The notes under the pieces were generated by a model. It was given only the letters and a program-made list of their open reading frames with translations. It was not told where the DNA came from and made no database searches. A DNA stretch of 64,000 bases from Amborella trichopoda (Eukaryota; Streptophyta; Magnoliopsida; Amborellales; Amborellaceae). The DNA lies in contig NW_006499705.1 in NCBI RefSeq assembly GCF_000471905.2, positions 719,413 through 783,412 on the forward strand. Reading direction: 5' to 3'. Of this stretch, positions 49,331 through 59,053 are shown piece by piece. Position 1 is the stretch's first letter. Each line of letters opens with the position of its first letter. Position numbers and translations under genes: made by a program.

Positions 49331-50306
49331 AAAATACGACCTTGTCCACTCAAAGCACACGTTATTATTAAAAGGGTCCACCAACAAAACTTTTTCTACC
49401 TACAAAACTTTTTCTTTCATCACTAATTTTTAGTATTTATTTTCTTTCTGAATTATTAATACAAAATCCCTTTAAACTAAGTATTTCCTAATTTTTAATT
49501 TATTAACAATAATCTTAAGGATTACATCAATAGCGCAAATAGATTCATAAATCAAAGCCTAGCTTTCGAATATCTTGGGGCCTTTGAGGTAGTACTACCA
49601 AGCTCCATGATGAAGTTTCGGACTCTATTTTCACTCAAAAGTAGAGACCCAAATCCCCACTGACTTACTTTTTTTAAAATATTCCCACCTAATTTTTTTA
49701 AAAAAAACTATTCCTTCCTAAACTGAAAAACATTTCCCCCCTTGAATGCTCATTTAAGCTTTGGAGAAATAATGAGCAGATTGGATGAGGTCCAGGTAGA
49801 GAGGACAATTAATTTTTAGATTTGGTGAAGATTTGGTTAGACCCAATATTTGGTTAATTCGAGACGGACACACATGGCCCTGTTTTTGAGGAGAGCGAGG
49901 CATCCTTTTACGAGGATAGAAAGGTGAAGATCCCTTGCCACCATTCACTTTTGGCCGGCCGGCCGGCCACAACTACATTTGGGGTTGGATACCATTTCAC
50001 TATTCTCTATCTTCATTCACAGCTTTTTTATAGCGAGTGTTCTCTATTTTAGTAGATTAGTGGATAGGACGTAGAGAACAACAAATATAGTACATGCTTC
50101 AAATCTCAAAAAAGTGAAATAAAATGGAAGAAAAGAAGAAAAATTACCTGTATATATTAAAAAAATATATATTGCTTAACCATATGACTGAGGGTGGATA
50201 CTCATATCAACTGAATTACCATGGATAATTGCCTTGATTGTTGGATTTCATATCCAATTTCTTATGTTTGTGAAAATTTGCAGCAATTACTTACTTTGAA
50301 TAGGGT
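49331..50306. other. Intergenic, nothing recognised
   Basis: Contains a (GGCC)4 palindrome at 49953-49968 inside otherwise AT-rich sequence. A minus-strand open frame of 72 codons (49754-49972) shows no domain. Confidence 0.55.
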
Positions 50307-50652
50307 GGCAATGGACCCAATCAGACTCAAGACCCGACGGGTAGACCCGACCTCGGGGTCCGGGTATGGGTCCAAATTTTGGATCCGAATACTATTTGAG
50401 TCCAGGTCAGGGTCCCCATACCAGTAGTCGTAGGGCATATGATGACAATCATGTGTCTTTAGGTGTGTGTCAAATGTTTATATTTTCACAATATCGGCAA
50501 CATTTACATTATTATTGGAAAAAAAAAAAAGCTCATACTCATAAGGTATATGATGATAAAGAAAAAACTCATAATCATAAAGCGGGAATGGATCCAACCC
50601 GAGACCCGTCGGTCCGGGTATGAGTCCAAATTTTGTACTCGAAAGCTACCTC
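50307..50652. mobile_element. Probable hAT-type MITE (GGGTGGCAATGGACCC type)
   Basis: Left end GGGTGGCAATGGACCCAATC, mirrored repeats of GACCCGACGGGT and GGGTCCGGGTATGGGTCC near the left and GGATCCAACCCGAGACCC near the right. The middle has an imperfect direct repeat (AAGGTATATGATGATAAAG / ACTCATAATCATAAAGC). Confidence 0.5.
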
Positions 50653-50804
50653 TAACTTTGAAGCACATCCATGGGTGATTTCCGACGAACGAATGTATTA
50701 AGTAATGTTATCTAATTTTTCCTCTTAAGCTCGCCTGATATATATTGTTTTCAGCTACTTAAGCCTTCTTCGTCATCGGCTTGCGGTTATCCAACATTGA
50801 TGAA

Positions 50805-50935
50805 AATATTAGAATGGATGAATATAAGATGTGATTATGACTTTTGAAATAAGTTTTTTTTTTGGGGGGGGGGGGCTAATATTAGAATGGATGAATATTA
50901 GATGTGATTATGACTTGTTAAATAAGTTTTTTTTG
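50805..50935. repeat. Imperfect tandem duplication with a G12 run
   Basis: Two units starting AATATTAGAATGGATGAATA; the first ends in a T run followed by about 12 G, the second in T8. The homopolymer may be a sequencing or assembly artefact. Confidence 0.8.
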
Positions 50936-51119
50936 GGTAAGTAAAAGTGGTAAGTCAGGAGATTTTTTTTGGCCCGTACCCTTTGGTGATAATGGAGTAT
51001 GAAACATCATCATGAGGTTTGGCAATACTACCGTCAAAACCCGAAACCATTCTCAAACTTGTGAAATAAGCTAATCTACATTTTTCTTTTAAAATTTCCT
51101 ATATAAATATAAACAATAA

Positions 51120-51605
51120 AAAAAGGTTATATAAGGTTACAATTTTAAAATGTAGAATTAAAGATGCACCCCAAAAATGCAATGAAAAAATGTTATTTTA
51201 ATGTTGAAAAACGTCAAATTGATCATCTCGACATCGAGATGTAGAATAAGGGAAAAAAAAAAATTTGAGTCCTAGAAATAGTGCATCTTGCAATAAATAA
51301 TCTAAGCCATCTATTTTCAAGATTTTCATATGTTTATAAATCTACTTGATTTTAACCATTTTTGGAATTTAAAATTTTATAGTCAGAGATAAAATAGATT
51401 TTCAAATAATCCGTCTATTTTCAAGATTTTCATATATTTATAGATCTACTTGATTTTAACTATATTTGGAGTTTACAATTTTATAATTAGAGATAAAATA
51501 GATTTTCAGATAATTCTAAGAAGAATTTATACCAAAATTATATGCTATGATAAAATTTGAAAGTGTGTTTTAATTGGATTGTTTAGGTTGCAAGGTTATA
51601 GAAAC
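51120..51605 (+). mobile_element. MITE family B copy upstream of copy 4
   Basis: Left TATATAAGGTTACAATTTTA, centre GATCATCTCGACATCGAGAT, right GTTTAATTGGATTGTTTAGG with TTGCAAGGTTATAGAAACCG. A block of about 118 bases (CTATTTTCAAGATTTTCATA onward) is tandemly duplicated inside, making this copy longer. Confidence 0.8.
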
Positions 51606-51982
51606 CGCATCCATAACTAAAATAGTAATTTTATGAATAAAATATTTAGATTAATTTTAATTTTTTTAATTGACCACTTTTTTTGGATGATGAACTAACC
51701 CTAAATAATTAGAAAAAAAAAAACAAAAAAGGGCTTTAATGAGATGATTTGGATCATGGATGTTACATCAAGTGCGGGTCCCTCAAAGCATGCAACAATC
51801 GTTGTTTGTGATATTCTCGGGGCAGTGCCTGTAATATAAACTTCTAATATCAAAAGGATACCTTCTGAAGACTTTGAATTCCCAATTCGCCCCCTCGCAA
51901 CCCTAAGCAAAAATTAGTGGCTTTCCTCCATGTTTTGCTGCAAATCCCTGTGAACGAGAATTATTTAGAAAATCTTGGGAAA

Positions 51983-52033
51983 ATGGAGACTGAGAAAACC
52001 CAGAAGAAGCAGAAGGGAACCAAGAGAAAAGAG
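51983..52033 (+). other. NAA40: Candidate first exon of NAA40, shared with PB1-MULE copy 4
   Basis: 51 nt, METEKTQKKQKGTKRKE, ending in phase 0 at a GT donor (52034). It joins in frame to the copy 4 PB1 exon at 52828 (AGC ATG) and also to NAA40 exon 2 at 57632 (GTT TTG GAG), giving [21 protein letters not shown]. NatD proteins begin with a Lys-rich stretch immediately before this helix (the human protein has EKKQKR before LEERAAMDAV), and no other Lys-rich ATG exon with a donor was found between 55248 and 57631. That NAA40 really uses it is inference. Confidence 0.55.
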
Positions 52034-55000
52034 GTACACCATCTTTTTCCTTTTCGTTAATTTTTTTTTCTTTTTTTGCCTGAAAAATTTTAGGGCCATT
52101 GCATTCATTGTGGCCAAATATGTTTGTATTAGGAGAAGTTTTGGTATATTATTTGCTTTTTCGTATTCAAACTGGTTAAGTTTTAATAGATCATGTTAGT
52201 CTTTAATGGGAATTCTGGCAAAAGGAGCAAAAGAAGAAAAATCATGTGAAATGAGCTTCATTTACAAATATTTCATGCAAGTTTTTGGGGCTATTTGTAT
52301 GTGGTTATGGTGAACATATGGCTTGCAGGCCATCTCTGAATGTTTTGAGAAATTTGGAGTCAGGTTTTGCTTCCTTGATGATGTGAAAGCTTTTATTCTT
52401 AATAGTTGTGGGGGCTTCTTTTTTATGATCATTTGCCATAACATAAGTGAAGGAAAAAAGAAAGACGGAAGTTACTAGATTGTAAAGTACATGTATTCTG
52501 CGTATGTAAATATCAGTTAAATAATTATTTTCTTGGGGGGCTATTGAAAAAATACATTCATAGGAGCTCTTCCTCAGAAGTCCACTTATTTTCCTGACCC
52601 ATATATGAAATTAGGTAAATTTCACACTGATACCTGGAGAATTCACCTATCAAAATTGGGTGCTCTTGAAAACTGAAATATCAGCTATCTTCCTACACTG
52701 AAAACTTTTCTTCCTCTTGACCCCACTCTCAGTACCTCCTCTACTGTTCTACTCATGGTACTTGTCCTCTTCCCTTGAGCTATCTTCCATTACTACTCTC
52801 ACTCTTTACTACCATTATTTATTTCAGAGCATGATCGAAGAGAAAATATTCCTGTTATGTCACTTTGGGGGACAATTCATTGGAAATACAAATGGTGGGA
52901 GCAATTCATATGAAGGCGGAGATACACGAGCCATTATGGTTCCTCGTGATATAAGAAGTTTTAGTGAACTCCAATTGAAATTGGCTGAGATTTCTAACCT
53001 CAGAGCCATATCATTTTCTATCAAGTATCAAGCCTTTGGTGCACCTTTCTTTGTATCTGTCTATGATGACAATGATGTTGAGACCATGCTCTGTCAATTT
53101 AGCAATAGTTCATCTATATCATTGTACATTTCTAGGACTCTGGCCAACAAAGATACTGTGAACACCAACAGGTATTGTCTTTATTTCACACTTGTCGTTG
53201 ATGGAAATCAATTCATTTTATAAACATGTGAAAATCCTCTATAAACATATGGATAATCCTCTATGAATTTTCATTTTACAGTATCAAACAGAGGATGGTT
53301 GATGAAGATGGTGATGCTGCTGGGGATATTGAAAATTCACTAAGATTGACACAGGGAGTGTCTAGCATTGAGGATTTTGACAATCCAGAAAGATACACAC
53401 AAGGATTGTCTAGTGTTGAGGATCTTGAAACTCCGCAGAGAGTGTTGCAAGGGGTATCTAGTGATGGTAATTTGGTAACTCCTCTGAGAGTGTTGCAAGG
53501 GGTGTCTAGTGATGGGGACTTTGAAACTCCAGTAAAAATGTCACAAGGAGTGTTGCCTACATTGGAAATTGGGACAGAATTTGAAGATGTGCGTAGTTAT
53601 AGGAAAGCATTGGTATCTTTTGCCATTGCTGAAAACTTTGCTTTGAAGTTTATAAACAATGAGTCAAGACGTGTGACTGCTAAATGCCGGGCAGAGGGGT
53701 GCACTTTTCGCATTCACGCATCTCATGTCTGTGATTTAAAAAAGTTCAGGGTTAGAACTATGAACCCCTCACATACATGCAAGGGATTGCTAAATGAAAG
53801 TCATCCTCAGGCCCAAACTTACTGGATAGCTGATAAGATAAAGCAACACCTGAAAGATAATCCCCAATACAAACCAAGAGACATTGTACGAGATATTCAC
53901 CGCGAGTATGGTGTGCAAATAAGATACACACAAGCTTGGCGAGGAAAGGAGCTTGCCATGGAGGATATTCACGGATCGTATGAGTATGCTTATCGCATGC
54001 TTCCATCATATTGCCAAATGCTAATAGACGCAAACCCTGGGACTGTTGCCAATCTTGAAGTACATGAAGAAGATAAGAGTTTTAAGAGATTGTTTGTTGC
54101 TTTCCATGCAACAATTTCTGGATTCTTACAAGGATGTCGACCCTTTATAACACTTGATGAAACATTATTAAAAACTAAGTATAGAGGGGGGCACCTGTTG
54201 GCAGCGATCACTATGGATGCTGATGGTGTAATGTTTCCTGTGGCCTTTAACATATCAGTTTCAGATGATACCGAGAGCTGGGAATGGTTTTTAACCCAAC
54301 TACGAGAGGTTTTGTTTTGTCCTCAGACACATAGACTGACATTTATTTCTGACCGACAAAAAGGGTTACAACCAGTTTTGGAAACAATTTTTCCAAATGA
54401 CTTTCATGTGTTTTGTGTGGGATCTTTAGCTAAGAGCTTTAACAATGACTTGAAGAATGGTGAGTTGACAAAATACTTTTGGAAAGTAGCTCGTGCTGAG
54501 ACTCTTTTAGAGTTTGATTCTCAGATGGCTGAACTTCGAGCTGTTTCTAAGAAAGCAGAAGCATGGATTGAGGGAATTCCGCCAAAATTTTGGGCTGCAC
54601 CTCATGTTGAAGGGATGAGGTACAATCACTTATCATCGAAGCTTTTGGAATCCTTCCACGATTGGATAGAGGAATCATGTTATCTCCCTATTGTCAAGTT
54701 TGTAGAGAACATACACATGAAGCTGATGAAGCACTTAAATGAACGACGAGAGCTCGGTTTACAATGGACTTCAAAGCTAGTTCCTAGCGCAGATGAGAAG
54801 ATAAAAAGGAGAATAGTAAAGGCTCGTTCTTTTCGAATCTTTCACTCCAGTAGCAATCAATATGAGGTTTTATCGGATAAGGTCGATGAGGTAAATTTGG
54901 AACGTCGTGAGTGCACTTGTCAAAGGTGGAAGCTTAGCGGATTGCCTTGCTGTCATGCTTTGGCAGCAATACATGCTAAACAGGATGCATTTGCTGACTA

Positions 55001-55247
55001 TTGTTCTCCATATTTCAATGTAGAGACTTACCGAAGCGCATTTTTGGAGACTATACACCCAATACCTGATAGAACCACACAGCCAGAGGTTCAAGATTTC
55101 GTAGTAAACTTACCTTCTATACATAGATCAAATGGGAAGCCCAAGAAGAAACGGATCAAGACCGGAAAGAGTGACGTCAGGCCTGTACATTGCAAGCATT
55201 GTGGAGGTATAGGGCACAATAGGCAGACTTGCAAGGAAAGAGCCTAG
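51983..55247 (+). CDS. PB1-MuDR-MULE-SWIM protein, array copy 4 (3 exons, 786 aa)
   Basis: Exons 51983-52033, 52828-53171, 53282-55247 (2361 nt, in phase). The PB1 exon has its own ATG at 52831 (MIEEKIFLLCHFGGQFIG). The linker holds five 16-residue repeats (VEDLETPQRVLQGVSS type). MuDR domain with C...C and H-x-C ligands, MULE core with the best preserved triad of the array: D424 (TLDETLLKTKY), D489 (ISDRQKGL) and E588 (KLLESFHDW), spacing 65 and 99. The C-x2-H motif between them still reads C-x2-S. SWIM CTCQRWKLSGLPCCH and a CX2CX4HX4C knuckle close the protein. No Mutator-type terminal inverted repeats were found around it, which fits a domesticated MUSTANG-like gene rather than a mobile copy. 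It lies on the same strand within what would be intron 1 of NAA40. Confidence 0.88.
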
Positions 55248-56179
55248 GCTGGGATATGTTGTTTCTCTTGTTCTCAAGCCAATGTTAATCAACGATCGTC
55301 AAAACTGTCATTGAAGGCGATAAGTTTGTCAAATCGCTCTCTCATGTGGAGGATTGTGAATATTTCAGCTTTCATTTCAGTTTTTCATTTTATTTAACTT
55401 CAGAAGGTTGATGCCGGACTAGTTGAACCAGTAACTCTTCCATTAGAGTGTACATGAATGAGACATGGATCATAAAAAGTGCAAGCATTTTTCTTCTACT
55501 TGTAAGTTACTGTCGATAACAAATGTTCACAGTTACTATAAGTAGAAAGTTACTTAGCTAGTAGCAACCAAGATGCCCTCCTCTTGAACCCCTTTATGTT
55601 CCTTAGTTTCATGGATAAGAAGCTCTTTTCTTCCTCATCTCCACCTTGTAACTGTTTCTGTTTTCACAATTTAACCTCACATAACATGATATGGGCAGAT
55701 CGGGGAACTGCTAATCAAACAATAATGTTAACTTCTGATTGATGATATTTTGAGTACAATAATGAATAAAGAGGGTTTGACTGAGTAATGTGGTCGGATG
55801 ATTTGAAGTGATGCTCTACGTTTTGCTGACTCATATGAATATTGCTTTTTTTTCTTTTTTTGGGGATACAGAGCCAACTTGTTATGTAAATTATAAAAAT
55901 ACCAGGTTAATGTCATAACTAAACATTGACGGTTGAATCAACATGTCATTTATACAAATGGAAATTTTGATTCAACAAATTGCAACGAGTTAGACAATGA
56001 CATCATCATCATCATCAGCAGCAGCACTAACACCAGCACCAGCAGCATCAGAGCCTTTTCCCAACTATTTGGGGTCGGCTACACTACCATTTTGCTCTAT
56101 CAAGGGCCATACCCTCAGTGAGGCCCGAAGTTCCCATATTTTTTTCTACTACTTCCAAACCATGTCCTTTTGCCACAGT
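55248..56179. other. 3' flank of copy 4; dispersed repeat
   Basis: Probable 3' UTR to about 55700. 55995-56140 has a CAT/CAG-type microsatellite followed by a dispersed repeat with the core CCCAACTATTTGGGGTCGGC, related to 10575-10720 and 3296-3445. Confidence 0.5.
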
Positions 56180-56287
56180 AACATCCTATGGCAAATTGGT
56201 GACCTTTGTATTTCCTTTGGGGCCCCTTTTTTTGTATTACTATACAATGTTAACATCATTAAAAAAAAAAACATCCTATGGCAAATT
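56180..56287 (+). mobile_element. 73-bp retroposed insertion with poly-A and 17-18-bp target duplication
   Basis: ACATCCTATGGCAAATT occurs at 56181-56197 and again at 56271-56287; the 73 bases between end in ten A (56261-56270). A perfect long duplication plus terminal poly-A is the signature of LINE-driven retroposition of a very short, 5'-truncated RNA. The insert (GGTGACCTTTGTATTTCC onward) matches no family I recognise. Confidence 0.85.
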
Positions 56288-56720
56288 ACCTCTTAACTGG
56301 TGATGCTCTAAGTGTAATAATAACAAGTAAATTGGCCCTGATTGACTTATTTGTTCTTGTAATGGGAAGTACCGCTGTATGTTCTGCTGACTTGTATTTG
56401 GGTACTTTTTTTATTTTCTTTTTTTCATTTATCAAGGTAAATTGAGATTCTACTGCTGAACATCTATTGTTGAATCAACATGTCAAGAGTCCATTTTGAA
56501 ATTCTCTGTCCTATGGTAATACATGTGGATGATCACCAATGCACATATCATGCTAGGCAAAGCTTTTGATAGAGCATGTTCAAGTTGCAATTACAGAGAA
56601 AGGCATTGTGGAGCTCTCCTATGTTCATTACTCATTGCTAGGTCTAATTGGGAGGCTTCCATGCCCCCGCTTTCTAGGTCTCTACCGGCAGCAGTTATGG
56701 ACATTCATCTCTCTCTCTCT

Positions 56721-56740
56721 NNNNNNNNNNNNNNNNNNNN
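56721..56740. other. Assembly gap (20 N) after a CT microsatellite
   Basis: Run of 20 N immediately following (CT)n at 56709-56720 and at the edge of MITE A copy 2. Confidence 0.95.
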
Positions 56741-57204
56741 ACTAATTTTTAAATATTATATTATTTTCATTCTAATGAAACAATCTACAAAAAGCAAAAT
56801 TTAAAATACACCCTAGAAAATGCTCTTTTAACCCAAGTAACATAGACTGTCCATTTTGCTAAGACGCTTAGAACAAGGCCTTATAAGTATTTTTTTCCTT
56901 TACAAAACTTCTATATGGCTTTATTATCATTAGACGAAAAATGTTAAAAAGGAAGAAATGATTTTGAGTTCGTAAAGGCGTAGATCTTAAAATTCATCAA
57001 ATGGATGGTCTAGCTTCATTGATGGAGGGGACTCATTTTGACCATTTCTAGGGTGTAAATTATTATTATTTGTTTAGAAATTAATTATTGGGATGAAGAG
57101 ATGGTATGTGCAATTTTTAGGGTCATATACATGCTACAAATGTGGTTTTCTAGAAGTGCAGTTTCATTATATTACAATGACACACGACATGAAATCATCC
57201 CTGC
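56741..57204. mobile_element. MITE family A, copy 2 (left end lost in gap)
   Basis: Homologous to 241-688 (for example TTATCATTAGAC...AAATGTTAAAAA, GACTCATTTTGACCATTTCT and TGTGGTTTTCTAGAAGTGCA). The right end CATGAAATCATCCCTGCC is the inverted form of the left terminus of copy 1. Confidence 0.7.
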
Positions 57205-57631
57205 CACCCCCCATTATATATATATAAAACACACTCAGAGTCTCGAAACCACAAAGCACCCACTTGAGCCTAGATATATTGGACTTTGAGAATCAATTGA
57301 GGCCCACTTCATGAAATGTTTATATCGGTCATCGAATTAATACAAACCCCTCATGCAACGGAGAGTTAAAAGCTCTTTGAGATTGCTTCTCATGCATTGT
57401 AAGATATGGGTTTGTTGGAGTGTTTACTTACTATTTAAAGGTTGGTTCTTATTACTTCAGATATTCTCCCCATGGGTAAAATGAAGTCTAGAATGTAGTG
57501 TATTTATTTACTGATAAAGAAACATATTTTTTGTTGTTTTGTTGTTGCTTTTATTAGTATTAGTATTAATATTAATATTGTTAGTATTATTTGCTATATT
57601 CAAAAGAATATTTATTTTAGTTTTTAATTAG

Positions 57632-58712
57632 GTTTTGGAGAAGAAGAAAGCCATCGATGAGATCATTAAAGCTGCTTCCACTGCAAAAGACCATCTAGCT
57701 TGCTTCCCACCATTCCGTGTCTATGATAGAAATGGTAAAGACAAGCTCTCTACCCTGTAATATATAATCGAAGTGAATTTTATTTTGTTGGGTGTTTTAG
57801 AGCTTAATGTGACTTACTGGAGCATGTAGCTTCCTCTTTCGTTTGTCCTTTCCTCTTTTTTCTTACCAGTAAGCCAACAAATCACCATTATTTTGTCTTC
57901 TATGCCAAAATGCAGACTGCTTTTGTTTAAATCAAATGAAAATGTGATTCAAAATTCACACTCTTGAACTGCCTACTGTTTTTCTAACCAAACATGAATT
58001 GCGTTTAGGTGGTCACCCTTTTGAGCCGCTTGCTTTGTTAGCCAACCATGACTATTGAACCACACCCCTAAAAAAAAAAAACCTTAACTGTGTTGTGGTT
58101 TGAGGGTGCAAACTTCGAACTGAATTCAAAACAAAGAGAACTTCAGTTTTCTTTTGAGCAGTTCGAAAGTAGGGACATCAAACCGAAACTACGTTTGAAT
58201 TTGTGGTGCAGTTCCAAGAGTGCAAACTTCAAACCACCTTAATTTCAGTATTGAGTGGTTCGAAAGTAGGAATATTGAACTGAAACTAGGTTCAAATATG
58301 GAACCTTCAAACTGCCCTACAATAAGGGCCAACAGCCATTTGTACGACCCAAGTGCCCTTTGAACCAAAAAGGCCAATTCAAAACTACCAATTTCGATCC
58401 TTGTTTTCAGTTTGATGTTTCTGCTTTAGAACTAGGGGCCAAATTCGAATAAAAAAACTTCTAAAAACTAATACCTCAACATAATTTTTTAAAAAATTTG
58501 GACCAGTTTTGTACTCCAAAAATTATTTCTATTCTCTGTGTAATTTTCTCAATTTAATAAACAAATAAAAATGTCTCCCTATATTATTCACAGGAAATAG
58601 AACTCTTTAATATTTGGGGAAAAAAATAAGTTGGGCTCGGTATTAGTTCATTGGATACTGTAAAAAAAAATTTAAATATTGTCAGGGCTCATCTGCAATT
58701 TCCTTTAAATTA

Positions 58713-58767
<55 letters not shown>

Positions 58768-59000
58768 CATAGCGTTCCTGATAGAAAATGACGACTCCTT
58801 CAGAAAAACGAAGTTATTCAAGTTCTTTTTCCAAAAGAAGTCCCGCTCCGGCGGCCCGACGAGTAATCTACTTGTAAGGACCCTCCCTGCAATGCACCCC
58901 TCCTTGAATTATTGGGTCATGCAATACTTATTGAATACAAAGAACCAAATGAATTTCGTGGCATTATTGTTGTTATTATTATTATTATTACTATTATTTC

Positions 59001-59053
<53 letters not shown>

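Noticed and set aside
49754-49972. Minus-strand 72-codon frame over the (GGCC)4 palindrome
   Set aside because: No domain, no homologue recognised, isolated.
21833-55247. The four PB1-MULE genes as currently mobile Mutator elements
   Set aside because: No long terminal inverted repeats or 9-bp target duplications found around any copy; tandem same-strand arrangement with homologous spacers and altered catalytic residues fits duplication of domesticated genes.
56900-57300. Alternative first exon for NAA40 just upstream of exon 2
   Set aside because: The ATG-containing stretches here lie in MITE A or lack a donor and a Lys-rich frame; 51983-52033 is the better candidate.
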